From Actinomadura xylanilytica (GTDB taxonomy: Bacteria > Actinomycetota > Actinomycetes > Streptosporangiales > Streptosporangiaceae), in assembly GCF_030283145.1 (NCBI RefSeq), contig NZ_JASNWE010000005.1:496001-560000 (forward strand): a stretch of DNA of 64,000 nucleotides, given 5' to 3'. Below are positions 34,536 to 45,436 of this stretch, piece after piece; position 1 is the stretch's first letter; every line of letters starts with the position of its first letter. The translations under genes and the position numbers were made by a program. The notes beneath the pieces were generated by a model, which was given only the letters and a program-made list of their open reading frames with translations, was not told the origin of the DNA and searched no databases.

Positions 34536-35722
34536 CGGGCCTCCACCGGCACCGGGAGCCGCGCCTCCACCCGGAAGCCGCCCTCGGGGCGCGGCCCGGC
34601 GGCGAGGCGGCCGTTCAGCAGGCCGATCCGTTCGCGCATCCCGACCAGGCCGTACCCGGTGCCCGGGCCGCCGCCGTGGCCGGTGTGGCCGCGCCCGTCG
34701 TCGACGACCTCGACCGACAGCTCCTGGTCCTGGAAGCCGATCGACACCTGGCAGTGGCGGGTGCCGGCATGGCGCACCACGTTGGTGACCGCCTCCTGGA
34801 CGACACGGAAGGCCGACAGGTCGATGTCGGGCGGCAGCGGGCGCCGCTCCCCGTGCCATCGCAGGTCCACGCGGACGCCGGCGTCCATCGTCGCCGCGGC
34901 CAGCCGGTCGAGGTCGGCCAGGCCCGGCGCTGGGTCGAGCGGCGCCGCGGAGCCGGGCTCGGCGCGGCGCAGCGCGCCGAGCATCCGGCGCAGGCCCGAC
35001 AGCGTGTCCCGGCTGGTGGCCTCGATGGCGCTCAGCGCGGCGCGCGCCTCGGCGGGCTGGGTGTCGATGACGCGGCTGCCGACCCCGGCCTGGATCGCGA
35101 TGATGCCGATGCTGTGCGCGACCATGTCGTGGAGCTCGCGGGCGATCCGGAGCCGTTCGGCGGTGACGGCCTGCGACGCGGCCCGCGAGGCCAGCTCCTC
35201 GGCGTGCTTGCGGCGCTCCCGGATCGAGTTGCCCGCCGTCCAGGCCGCGGCGATCGCCACCAGGACGAGCACCGCGGCGGGCCTGCCGGCCTCCCACGGC
35301 CAGGCCCCGGTGAACAGGGTGGCGGCGCCGAGCTGGGCGGCGAGCGTCAGCACGGCGGCGATGATCGAGGACCGGCGCGGGTGGACGGCCGCGATGAGGC
35401 CGACGGCCAGGTCGGTGACCAGCATCTCCAGGTAGCCGACCTCCGGGTTGGGCATCGCCGTCAGGGCGACGGTCCAGCCGGTGAGCAGCAGCGCGAGGAC
35501 CGGCAGCGGACGGCGCGGCAGCAGGGTCGCGACCACGACCGTGAGGGCCGCCGCCGGGACCGTCTCCAGAATTCCGACGCCGTTCTTGGCCTCCTGCATC
35601 GTGAGGTACAGGACGGCGGGGTAGGCGATGGCCCCGCACCAGGCCAGGACCGTTCGCGCGCCCGCGCGGGCCCGGGCGGGCGACTCCGGGGACCGCGCCG
35701 GAGGAGGCGTCGTGGGGGACAT
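34532..35722 (-). CDS. NarL-type sensor histidine kinase
   Basis: A 396-aa membrane kinase. About 4-5 hydrophobic helices (residues 25-160) have little extracellular sequence, so it is an intramembrane-sensing type. HisKA_3 follows with the phospho-His in ERLRIARELHDMVAHSIG (about 200), and HATPase_c with FRVVQEAVTNVVRHAG, DDGRGHTG and GYGLVGMRERIGLL. The start at ATG 35722 is chosen as giving a normal N-terminus; ATG 35758 is in frame. It is paired with the response regulator at 33879. The many desK/liaS-like systems of actinomycetes respond to envelope stress, but the signal here is unknown. Confidence 0.9.
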   Translation of the reverse strand: MSPTTPPPARSPESPARARAGARTVLAWCGAIAYPAVLYLTMQEAKNGVGILETVPAAALTVVVATLLPRRPLPVLALLLTGWTVALTAMPNPEVGYLEMLVTDLAVGLIAAVHPRRSSIIAAVLTLAAQLGAATLFTGAWPWEAGRPAAVLVLVAIAAAWTAGNSIRERRKHAEELASRAASQAVTAERLRIARELHDMVAHSIGIIAIQAGVGSRVIDTQPAEARAALSAIEATSRDTLSGLRRMLGALRRAEPGSAAPLDPAPGLADLDRLAAATMDAGVRVDLRWHGERRPLPPDIDLSAFRVVQEAVTNVVRHAGTRHCQVSIGFQDQELSVEVVDDGRGHTGHGGGPGTGYGLVGMRERIGLLNGRLAAGPRPEGGFRVEARLPVPVEAR

Positions 35723-35888
35723 GTCCTGATCGTAACGGTCGGTCCCTGACCTGGGCATGAGCCCGGAGGCGTACGCCCGCGGGCTACCCGGCGCGGCCCC
35801 GGATGTGGCCGGTGGTCCGATGCCGTCCGGGCGCGTCCCCCGGCACCGTGGGCGGTCCTGTCGGATCCCCGGGGTGTGGAGCGGTGCC

Positions 35889-37145
35889 GTGAAGCGTTGG
35901 ATCAGGACCGCCGTTCGCGGGGCTCTGCTCGTCGAGGTCGTGGGGGTCGCGGTGTTCGCCGCCGTCTACGATTCGCTCGACTTCCGCATCTACTGGCTGG
36001 GCGGCGGCGCCATCACCGAGGGCACGCGCGTCTACAGCGAGCAGCTCGCGGCGCATTGGTTCACCAATACGCCTTTCATGGCCGCGCTGTTCGCGCCCGT
36101 GTCCGCGGTGCCGCTCGGCGTCGCCCGGGTGGTGTGGCAGCTGGCGTCGGTCGGGGCGTTCGCCTGGGCCTGCTCGGCCGCGCTGGAGCTGGCCGGCCGG
36201 CGCCCCTCACGGCTCGCGGTGGCCGCCGCCGTGGCCGGGGGGCTGCTGCTGGAGCCGGTGTGGCATTCGCTGTTCCTGGGGCAGGTCAATCTGTTCCTGC
36301 TGGCCCTGGTGCTCGTCGACGTCCGGCGCGTCTCGCTCGGCCGTCCCGCCGGAATCGGGATCGGGATCGCGGCGGCGATCAAACTGACGCCGGCCATTTT
36401 CGTGATGCTGCTGTTGATCGCCGGGCGCACCAGGGCCGCGTTGACCGCCGGGGTGACCTTCGTGTTGTGCGGCTCGGCCGCGTTCCTCATCGCGCCGGAC
36501 GCCTCGCGGCTCTATTGGCTGCACACCTTTTACGACACCTCGCGGGTCGGCGTCCCTTACATCAGCAACCAGTCGCCTTACGGCGCGGCCGCCCGGATCT
36601 CCGGCGGGGTGGCGCACGTGGGCGGCTGGTTCGAGCCGGTGCCGCTCGCCATCGGGTTCTTCGGGCTGGCGGTGGCGGCAGGGTGGGCCAAAAGGGGCGA
36701 CTGGCTGAGTGCGGCGGCCGTGGCGGGCGTGACCGGTCTGCTGGTCTCGCCGATCTCCTGGGCGCATCACTGGGTATGGATCGTGCCCGTGCTGATTCTG
36801 CTCGTCCGAAATGGCGGCCGGGCCATCGCGCTGTGCGGGTATCTGCTCTTTCTCCTGGCCCCGCTGTGGTGGACGCCTCAGGGCGGCGGCCCGCGCCAGT
36901 ACGGATTTCATGGATTGCTGACGCTGGTGGCCAACTGCTATCTGGTGGCCGGATCGGTCTTCCTGGTGTACATGGCCGTGCGTCTATCCGCCCGCCGCGG
37001 CGGGCGCGCTCCGGTGGGCCCGATTCACGTTGACGGCGCCGGGCCGGGCGCGGTCGCCTTCGGCCGCGCGCCGGTTCCCGAGAACGCCGGCGCCATTCTG
37101 GGGCCGCCGCTCCGGCCCGGTCGCCGGCCTGGCGGCCCTGCGTGA
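35889..37145 (+). CDS. GT87-family (DUF2029) polyprenyl-phosphate mannosyltransferase-like membrane protein
   Basis: A 418-aa protein with about 10 transmembrane helices. The early extracellular DFRIYW motif (about 32-37) supplies the acidic catalytic pair of GT-C enzymes, and FLGQVNLFLLALVL and NQSPYGAAARI are GT87-like. GT87 enzymes add mannose (or arabinose) from polyprenyl-phosphate to lipomannan-type acceptors. GTG 35889 has GGAG about 7 nt upstream; the open frame extends upstream without a better site. The C-terminal 60 residues are Pro/Gly/Arg-rich and cytoplasmic. Confidence 0.82.
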   Translation: MKRWIRTAVRGALLVEVVGVAVFAAVYDSLDFRIYWLGGGAITEGTRVYSEQLAAHWFTNTPFMAALFAPVSAVPLGVARVVWQLASVGAFAWACSAALELAGRRPSRLAVAAAVAGGLLLEPVWHSLFLGQVNLFLLALVLVDVRRVSLGRPAGIGIGIAAAIKLTPAIFVMLLLIAGRTRAALTAGVTFVLCGSAAFLIAPDASRLYWLHTFYDTSRVGVPYISNQSPYGAAARISGGVAHVGGWFEPVPLAIGFFGLAVAAGWAKRGDWLSAAAVAGVTGLLVSPISWAHHWVWIVPVLILLVRNGGRAIALCGYLLFLLAPLWWTPQGGGPRQYGFHGLLTLVANCYLVAGSVFLVYMAVRLSARRGGRAPVGPIHVDGAGPGAVAFGRAPVPENAGAILGPPLRPGRRPGGPA

Positions 37146-37233
37146 GAGGCCGGTGCGGCGGGCGTGGCGCGGCGGGTTGTGGTGCGGCGGTGCGGCGGCC
37201 CGTGGCGCGGGCGGCTCGCGTCGATCCGTCCGC

Positions 37234-37557
37234 TCAGTGGGCCGCCTCGTACTTCTCGATGACATTGGCGGGGATGCGGCCGCGCTCGTTGACCTTGACG
37301 CCGGCCGATCTGGCCCACTCGCGGATCTCGCTGCTGCGCTCCCGGCTGCCGGCGGCGCGGGCGGCCGACTTCCGGCCGGTGGGGCGGGCTTTGCGGGCGT
37401 TCTCCAGGAACGGCGCGATGGCCTTGCGTAGTTTGGCCGCGTTCTTCTTATTGAGGTCGATCTCGTAGGCCCGTCCGTCGAGCGAAAACGACACGGTTTC
37501 GACGGCTTCGCCCCCGTCCAGGTCGTCGACCAGGAGGACTTGAACCTTCTGCGCCAT
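37234..37557 (-). CDS. lsr2: Lsr2 nucleoid-associated protein
   Basis: A 107-aa Lsr2 homolog. The N-terminal dimerisation domain is VQVLLVDDLDGGEAVETVSFSLDGRAYEIDLNKKNAAKLRKAI. The C-terminal DNA-binding domain ends REWARSAGVKVNERGRIPANVIEKYEAAH with the AT-hook-like RGR. Lsr2 bridges AT-rich DNA and silences horizontally acquired genes in actinobacteria. GAGGAAGG about 7 nt before ATG 37557 fixes the start. It is monocistronic. Confidence 0.93.
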   Translation of the reverse strand: MAQKVQVLLVDDLDGGEAVETVSFSLDGRAYEIDLNKKNAAKLRKAIAPFLENARKARPTGRKSAARAAGSRERSSEIREWARSAGVKVNERGRIPANVIEKYEAAH

Positions 37558-38002
37558 GAGCTGCCTTCCTCTCGTTTGTTCCTCAGTTCGAACAATAGTA
37601 GGTGATCCTCCGGTGGATATTGACAGTGGCCCGTCCCGCACCCCTTGGTGACCGAAGTCTGGTTGTGCTTTGGCCTGATCCTGTGCTTTCACCCGGCCGA
37701 TTTCCCGCGCGGCTCCGCACCGTCCGCGCCGCGGAAGGAAAATGCTCGGCCCGCGGCGCGTGAATCCGGTCGGCGCGCCGATGGGCACGGGGTATCCGAA
37801 TACGGCCGCGATGATGAAGGCCGGGGATCTCGGGCGGGGACGGAGTCGCGAAGGCGCAGTGTGCCGGGTGGCGGCCCCTCGGGGACGCCGGCGGCCGGTG
37901 TCCGCCGCCGTCCTGACCGGTTCCGGTCCGCTCGGCGGAAAGACTCCGGGATTCACCTACAGCGATTGATGAGTCGCGATGCGTTATCTACTGTCTGTGG
38001 GT
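37558..38002. other. 445-bp intergenic region, no gene
   Basis: It contains the lsr2 promoter (the AT-richer stretch CGAACAATAGTAGGTGAT near 37590 may be part of it) and the promoter of the MetE-like gene. A 75-codon plus-strand frame at 37742 has a biased, Arg/Gly-rich composition and I do not accept it as a gene. Confidence 0.5.
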
Positions 38003-39067
38003 ATGACCATGCCCACAGAGCAGATCGGCAGCATCCCCCGTCCCGCCTCGCTGCTGGCCGCGATGGCCGCGCACGAGGCGGGCGGGATCGGCGACGCGGC
38101 GCTCGCCGCCGCACAGGACGAGGCCGTCCGCGACACCATCGGCCGCCTGGAGGAGATCGGCTCGCCGGTCGTCACCGACGGGGAGCAGTCCAAGCCGAGC
38201 TTCGTCTCCTATCCGATCGCGGGTCTGGCGGGGCTGGCCCCCGGCGGCGTCGCCATCCCGTTCGCCGACGGCCACCAGCGGGAGCTGCCGCAGCTCACCG
38301 CCGCGCCGTTCCGGTACCAGGTCCGGGCCGAGGGGTATCTGAAGGCCGCGCAGCGGCACGCGACCGTCCCGGTCAAGCAGGCCGTGATCGCGCCGTCCGC
38401 GCTGAGCCTGCTGTACCCGGCGGCGGGCATCGACGGCTATCCGCGCGAGGCGTTCCTCGACGACCTGGCCGATGAGGCGGAGGCCGACATCCGGGGGCTG
38501 CTGGACGCCGGCGCGCACGTCGTGCAGCTCGACTTCACCGAGGGGCGGCTGTCGCTGAAGCTCGACCCGAGCGGCGGCGTCCTGGACGAGTTCATCGCGC
38601 TCAACAACCGGGTGCTGGAGCGGTTCTCCGAGTCCGAGCGGGCCCGGATCGGGGTGCACACCTGCCCGGGCGGCGACCTGGACTCCACGCACAGCCTGGA
38701 CGTCGACTACGCCGGGCTGCTGCCCAAGCTGTTCCAGCTCAAGGCGGGCCGCTTCTACGTCCAGCTCGCGAGCGAGGCCGAGCCCGACAAGGTGCTGGCC
38801 GCCATCGCCGACCGGCTGCCCGAGGACGCGCTGATCTTCGTCGGCGTCATCGACCCGATCGACCCGCGGGTCGAGACGCCCGAGCAGGTGAGCGACCGGG
38901 TGCTGGCGGCGGCCCGGCACCTGCCGGCCGACCGGCTGGGGACCGGCGACGACTGCGGTTTCTCCCCGTTCGCCGACGACACCTCCACCTCCCGCGAGGT
39001 CGCGTTCGCCAAGATCAGGGCGCGGATCGAGGGGACCGCGCTGGCGGCCCGGCGGCTCGGCCTGTGA
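38003..39067 (+). CDS. MetE C-terminal-like (cobalamin-independent methionine synthase family) protein
   Basis: A 354-aa stand-alone methionine synthase barrel of the UROD/MetE-like superfamily. Landmarks are EQIGSIPRP at the start, VVTDGEQSKPSF, PVKQAVIAPSALSLLYPA, HVVQLDFTEGRLSLKL, GVHTCPGGD (His and Cys zinc ligands) and LIFVGVIDPIDPRVETPEQVSDRV..GTGDDCGFSP (second Cys). The zinc site His-Cys...Cys is present, so methyl-transfer chemistry is possible. It is much shorter than MetE (about 750) and lacks the folate-side N-terminal barrel. The start is ATG 38003 or 38009; there is no clear ribosome site, and it may be leaderless. Confidence 0.85.
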   Translation: MTMPTEQIGSIPRPASLLAAMAAHEAGGIGDAALAAAQDEAVRDTIGRLEEIGSPVVTDGEQSKPSFVSYPIAGLAGLAPGGVAIPFADGHQRELPQLTAAPFRYQVRAEGYLKAAQRHATVPVKQAVIAPSALSLLYPAAGIDGYPREAFLDDLADEAEADIRGLLDAGAHVVQLDFTEGRLSLKLDPSGGVLDEFIALNNRVLERFSESERARIGVHTCPGGDLDSTHSLDVDYAGLLPKLFQLKAGRFYVQLASEAEPDKVLAAIADRLPEDALIFVGVIDPIDPRVETPEQVSDRVLAAARHLPADRLGTGDDCGFSPFADDTSTSREVAFAKIRARIEGTALAARRLGL

Positions 39068-39073
39068 CGTCCG

Positions 39074-39108
39074 CCGCCCGCGCCGGGTTCCGGGGCCGGC
39101 GCGGGCGG
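39074..39108. terminator. terminator between convergent genes
   Basis: A perfect 13-bp stem CCGCCCGCGCCGG (39074-39086) / CCGGCGCGGGCGG (39096-39108) with a 9-nt loop, 7 nt after the MetE-like stop. Confidence 0.65.
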
Positions 39109-39155
39109 TGCCGGGCGCGGCGGATGCGGCGGGTTCGGCCTCGGCTCCTTCGGCC

Positions 39156-39566
39156 TCAGCCTCCGGAGGCCTCGCGTTCGATCCGCTCGAACTGCGCGCC
39201 CATGGCCTCGGCCAGGGCGTTGGCGCCCGACAGCGGCCGGACCATGACCATGAAGTCGTCGATCAGCCCGTCGTCGCCGGTGTGCAGGAAGTCGCAGCCG
39301 GTGACCTCCCGGCCGCCGACCCGGGCCTGGAAGACCAGCGCGTGGTCGCGGCCGTCCGGGCTCGCGATCTCGCGGACGTAGCGGAAGTCCTCGAACACCC
39401 GGAAGGCGGCGCGCAGGATCGCGGCGGTGAGCGCCCTGCCCGGATAGGGCTTGAAGGCCACCGGGCTGGTGAACGCGACGTTCTCGGCGAGCAGTCCCTC
39501 GAAGGTCTCGGGGGCGCCGTCCTCCACGGCCTTGCGGAACGGATGCACGCCATCACCCTTATTCAT
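39156..39566 (-). CDS. SnoaL/NTF2-like fold protein
   Basis: A 136-aa protein with the NTF2-like pattern: HPFRKAVEDGAPETFEGLLAENVAFTSPVAFKPYPGRALTAAILRAAF, then ALVFQARVGGREVTGCDFLHTGDDGLIDDFMVMVRPLSG. This cone-shaped fold is used by small isomerases and polyketide cyclases, and by many unassigned proteins. ATG 39566 is used; an upstream in-frame ATG at 39599 is possible. It lies just downstream of the UvrA-like paralog 2 on the same strand (stop 39627), so co-transcription is possible. The function is unknown. Confidence 0.8.
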   Translation of the reverse strand: MNKGDGVHPFRKAVEDGAPETFEGLLAENVAFTSPVAFKPYPGRALTAAILRAAFRVFEDFRYVREIASPDGRDHALVFQARVGGREVTGCDFLHTGDDGLIDDFMVMVRPLSGANALAEAMGAQFERIEREASGG

Positions 39567-39626
39567 GTCGTTGAGTCGGTGCAAAAGTAGATCAATCATC
39601 CCGGCGGCGCCGGATGGGGGGTGGGA

Positions 39627-41984
<2,358 letters not shown>

Positions 41985-42172
41985 GGAACTCCTCTGTCCG
42001 GTGGGACGGTCGTCTGATGGGGCGGTACGGGGGGTGTCAGGTCGAGCGCTGTGCGGCCGCGTCCCCGTCCCGGCGGGCGGTCAGGTCGCGCGCGCCAGGC
42101 CTCGTCGCCGTGGCCCGGGTCGGCGCCGAGCACGCACGTCCGGCCGGCCGGCGCTGTCGGCGACGGCCATAC

Positions 42173-42192
42173 CTTCAAGTATTTCATTGAAG
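42173..42192. promoter_or_regulatory. inverted repeat in the uvrA-like/MerR divergent promoter
   Basis: CTTCAA (42173-42178) and TTGAAG (42187-42192) flank an 8-bp AT-rich spacer. A further CATTGA direct repeat (42185 and 42198) follows. This is the only AT-rich island in the 310-bp region 41985-42294, together with GATAATCTTAAACT (42247-42260) that could be the MerR gene's -10. The inverted repeat is a candidate MerR operator. Confidence 0.45.
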
Positions 42193-42294
42193 TAGCTCAT
42201 TGAGACTTTGTGCGGACTATCGGCGGTCGGTGCTGGGGATATGCGCGATAATCTTAAACTCGACCGTGAAGCCAGACGCGGAGGACGGTGAACC

Positions 42295-43083
42295 GTGGAC
42301 GGCGCGGCGGCGGGGCTTCGCCCCATCGACCTGGCCCGCTGGGCGGGCGTGTCCACCCAGCAGATCCGCAACTACGAGGACGCGGGGATCCTGCCCCCGG
42401 CGGAGCGGATTCCCTCAGGCCACCGCAGGTTCCAGGAGCGACACCGCCGGGCCCTGGCCGCCCACCGCACGCTCGTGCGCGGGTACGGCCCGCGCGACGC
42501 CCAGGCGATCATGCGGGCCGTCCACGCCGGGGACCTTCCCGGGGCGCTGGCCCTGGTGGACGCCGGGCACGCGGCGCTGCACGAGCAGCGGCTGTCGCTG
42601 GAGGCGGCGGGCGAGGCGCTCGAGGCGGTGGCGGAGCGTCCCCCCGACGCCTTGGTCCTGCCGCGTTCGGGGCTGCGCATCGGGGAGGTCGCCGCGCATC
42701 TCGGCGTCCGCACGTCCGCCCTGCGGGTGTGGGAGTCCACCGGCCTGCTGGTCCCCAGGCGCGATCCGGGCACCGGGTACCGCCGCTACGGCGCGTCCGA
42801 CGTGCGGGACGCCCGGATGGTCAGCATGCTCCGCCAGGGCCGCTACCCGCTGGAGGAGATCCGTCCCGTCCTGGAGGGCCTGCGCCGCACGGGCGGCAGC
42901 GACGCGCTGCGCGAGGCCATCGCCCAGCGCCGGGCCGGGCTGGCCGAGCGCGCGAGAGCGATGCTCGAGGGCTCCTGCCACCTGCACCACTACCTCACCG
43001 GCCCGAACGGCGCGAACGAACCGGGCGAACCGAAGGGCGCGGGCGGGCCTGGCGAGGCACCGGCCGCCATGGCGGGCGCGTGA
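42295..43083 (+). CDS. TioE-like regulator with two MerR HTH domains
   Basis: A 262-aa protein containing two MerR HTH domains: LRPIDLARWAGVSTQQIRNYEDAGILPPAERIPSGHRRF (residues 8-46) and LRIGEVAAHLGVRTSALRVWESTGLLVPRRDPGTGYRRY (residues about 126-165, continuing ASDVRDARMVSMLRQGRYPLEEI). Single-chain MerR tandems are the TioE family. The second domain carries the normal MerR dimerisation helix; the C-terminus is Gly/Pro-rich. GTG 42295 has GGAGGA about 10 nt upstream. It is divergent from the UvrA-like gene, its likely target. No metal-binding Cys cluster is visible, so the ligand is probably organic. Confidence 0.88.
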   Translation: MDGAAAGLRPIDLARWAGVSTQQIRNYEDAGILPPAERIPSGHRRFQERHRRALAAHRTLVRGYGPRDAQAIMRAVHAGDLPGALALVDAGHAALHEQRLSLEAAGEALEAVAERPPDALVLPRSGLRIGEVAAHLGVRTSALRVWESTGLLVPRRDPGTGYRRYGASDVRDARMVSMLRQGRYPLEEIRPVLEGLRRTGGSDALREAIAQRRAGLAERARAMLEGSCHLHHYLTGPNGANEPGEPKGAGGPGEAPAAMAGA

Positions 43084-43184
43084 AGTCCGGCCGCCTCCTG
43101 TCGATCCTGCTGCTGCTCCAGACCCGGGGCCTGATGACCGCCGCGCAGCTCGCCGCCGAGCCGGAGGACCACGGCGGGGCGTAG
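43080..43184 (+). pseudogene. truncated HTH/WYL-type regulator N-terminus
   Basis: A 34-codon frame overlapping the MerR stop (GTGA) reads [26 protein letters not shown] then stops soon after. This is the typical first helix pair of YafY/WYL-domain regulators (..LLLLQTRGRMTAAELAxELEVS..). The recognition helix and the WYL domain are missing, so it is a stub left by a deletion. Confidence 0.6.
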
Positions 43185-43245
43185 CCCGCACCCGCCGCGG
43201 ACTGGGAGAATGGGCCAGTCCAGGTCAGGCCAGCGAAAGGCGGCC

Positions 43246-44112
43246 GTGCACGTGCCCCACCCAGGCCCGGCCAGCGCCGGGGACCGTTCCGGCCTCGAGG
43301 CCGACTGCGGCAGCTGCTTCGGGCTGTGCTGCGTCGCGCTGCCGTTCGCGGCCTCGGCCGACTTCGCGGTCGGGAAGGACGCGGGCGAGCCGTGCCGCAA
43401 CCTGCGCGACGACTTCGGCTGCGGCATCCACTCCCGGCTGCGGCGGGAGGGCTTCGCGGGCTGCACGGTCTTCGACTGCTTCGGCGCCGGGCAGAAGGTC
43501 TCCCAGATCACCTTCGGGGGACGCGACTGGCGCCGCGCCCCGGACTCGGCGCCCTCGATGTTCGGCGTGTTCCCCGTCATGCGGCAGCTCCACGAGCTGC
43601 TCTGGTACCTGACCGAGGCGCTGGCGCTGCCGGCGGCCCGTCCCGTCCACGAGGGGCTGCGCGCGGCGCGGGAGCGGACCGAGCGCCTCACGCTCGGCAC
43701 CGCCCAAGAGCTCACCGCCCTGGACGTGGCCGCGCACCGGGACGAGGTCAACGTCCTGCTGCTGCGGGCCAGCGAACTGGCACGGGCGGGAGCCCGGGAC
43801 CGGGGCGCGGGCCGGAGGAGGAACAGGCGGGGCGCCGACCTTCTCGGCGCCGACCTCAGGCACGCCGACCTGCGGGGCGCCAACCTGCGCGGGGCCTGCC
43901 TCATCGCGGCGGACCTGCGGGGCGCCGACCTGAGGACGGCCGACCTCATCGGCGCCGACCTGCGCGACGCCGACCTTGGCGGCGCCGACCTGACCGGCAG
44001 CATCTTCCTCACCCAGGCGCAGCTCAACGCGGCCCGGGGCGACGCCGCCACCACGCTCCCGGCGGCGCTGGCCCGTCCCTCCCACTGGCGGCCCGCGTCC
44101 CCGTCCCGCTGA
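43246..44112 (+). CDS. Cys-cluster plus pentapeptide-repeat protein
   Basis: A 288-aa two-part protein. Residues about 15-85 hold a Cys-rich module: [37 protein letters not shown], giving eight or more Cys plus a His that could bind zinc or an Fe-S cluster. Residues about 185-260 are eight or nine consecutive pentapeptide repeats A(D/N)LxG ([19 protein letters not shown]..), which form a right-handed square helix. The last 30 residues are polar. GTG 43246 is preferred because AAGG lies 5-6 nt before it; ATG 43210 is also in frame. The function is unknown; pentapeptide proteins of the Qnr/MfpA group protect gyrase, but this one lacks their length. Confidence 0.83.
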   Translation: MHVPHPGPASAGDRSGLEADCGSCFGLCCVALPFAASADFAVGKDAGEPCRNLRDDFGCGIHSRLRREGFAGCTVFDCFGAGQKVSQITFGGRDWRRAPDSAPSMFGVFPVMRQLHELLWYLTEALALPAARPVHEGLRAARERTERLTLGTAQELTALDVAAHRDEVNVLLLRASELARAGARDRGAGRRRNRRGADLLGADLRHADLRGANLRGACLIAADLRGADLRTADLIGADLRDADLGGADLTGSIFLTQAQLNAARGDAATTLPAALARPSHWRPASPSR

Positions 44113-44143
44113 CCGGCCGGCGCCGGGGTCCGGCGCCGGCCGG
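44113..44143. terminator. bidirectional terminator between convergent genes
   Basis: A perfect 14-bp stem CCGGCCGGCGCCGG (44113-44126) with its complement at 44130-44143 and a 3-nt GGT loop begins directly after the pentapeptide-repeat gene stop. Confidence 0.7.
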
Positions 44144-44172
44144 GGGATGCGGGCGGTGGTTCACTCGGTGGT

Positions 44173-45405
44173 TCAGCCGGTGGTGACCGAGGCGAGATAG
44201 GCCTCGGCCCGCTCGGGGTCCATGAGCCAGTTCTCGAAATCGGCCGGGTTGGCGTACCCGTGGGCGAACCGGTGCGCGACCGTCTCGTTCTGCGCCGCGG
44301 TGGCCAGGACCTTCTGGACATGGTCGGGCAGCGGGCCGAGCATCATGTTGGTGTAGGCGGTGGGGTGCCGGGCGTAGTCCCAGTAGGCGTCGAAGGTCCG
44401 CTGCATCCAGGCGTCGTCGAAGGGCCGGTCACCGTGGCCGAGGATCTCGCGAAGGTACACCTCGGCGCAGCGCGCCGCGTTGTTGGAACCCTGCCCGGTC
44501 ACCGGATCATTGGCCACCACCACATCGGCCATGCCGAGGACCGACGCGGACGCCGACAGCCGGCCGACCGGATGGCGGACGACGGGGGCGTAGCCCCCGT
44601 ACAGCGTGGAGCGGGCGTCGGTCGGCTCGGCGCCGACGACGCGCTCGTGCTCCCAGGGCACGTACTGGCGCAGCAGGTCCAGGGTCCGGTCAAGATGACC
44701 GGCGGGGTCCGGCCGGTCCGACCAGCAGTCGAAGGGGCCGCCGGGCACCGCCTCCCAGAGCAGGATGTCGCAGGGACCGGTGAGGGTGTAGCCGGGCATG
44801 AAGAACAGCTCGCCGACACCGGGGGTCGCGGTGATCCGCACATGCGGCTCGGGGTGGCCCGGCCAGGGCGTCATGCCGTGCAGGTAGATGCACGACAGGT
44901 GCCGCTGCGGCCGGTCGTAGGGGGACCGGCTCACGTCCCGGTCGAACAGCTCCACCAGCTCGCCCTTGCCCGCCGCGATGATCGTCAGGTCGTACAGCGC
45001 GGACAGGCCCTCCAGATCGGAGGTCATTACACTGTGGTAGACGGCGTTGCCGCCGCGCTCCTCGAACAGCTCCAGCCAGCCGGCCATCTTGACGCGCTGG
45101 TCGATCGACTGCGCGTACTGGTCCCACCGGCCCAGCGTCTGGAACGCGGCGGTGCCGGGCGGCGCGGCGACGGTGACGCGCTGCGCGACGATGTCGGGGG
45201 CCTCGTGCTCCCACAGGTTCAGGCCATGGTCGCGTTCCAGCTGGAGCTGCGGCCAGAACATGCACTGGGTGGACATGATCCGGCCGGCGCGGATCTCCTC
45301 GGGGGTCCGCGCCGACATGACCGTCACGTCGTAGCCGGCGGACTGGAGGCTCAGGGCGAGCTGGAGCCCGGCCTGCCCGGCGCCGACGATCAGGATCCTT
45401 CGCAC
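44173..45405 (-). CDS. styrene/indole monooxygenase-like flavoprotein (StyA type)
   Basis: A 410-aa group E flavoprotein monooxygenase. The FAD-binding GxGxxG is VGAGQAGLQLALSL (residues 7-20). Other landmarks are IMSTQCMFWPQLQLERDHGLNLWE, YDLTIIAAGKGELVELF and the late VVVANDPVTGQGSNNAARCAEVYLREI (FAD pyrophosphate Asp). StyA enzymes are two-component epoxidases needing a separate FAD reductase (StyB); none is nearby. It is the last gene on the strand of a conservon, 31 bp after CvnD, and so probably is the conservon's effector, replacing the P450 seen in other conservons. The product is unknown. Confidence 0.87.
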   Translation of the reverse strand: MRRILIVGAGQAGLQLALSLQSAGYDVTVMSARTPEEIRAGRIMSTQCMFWPQLQLERDHGLNLWEHEAPDIVAQRVTVAAPPGTAAFQTLGRWDQYAQSIDQRVKMAGWLELFEERGGNAVYHSVMTSDLEGLSALYDLTIIAAGKGELVELFDRDVSRSPYDRPQRHLSCIYLHGMTPWPGHPEPHVRITATPGVGELFFMPGYTLTGPCDILLWEAVPGGPFDCWSDRPDPAGHLDRTLDLLRQYVPWEHERVVGAEPTDARSTLYGGYAPVVRHPVGRLSASASVLGMADVVVANDPVTGQGSNNAARCAEVYLREILGHGDRPFDDAWMQRTFDAYWDYARHPTAYTNMMLGPLPDHVQKVLATAAQNETVAHRFAHGYANPADFENWLMDPERAEAYLASVTTG

Positions 45406-45436
45406 TGCTTCCTCCTCGCCCGGGGGACGCCCGGGT

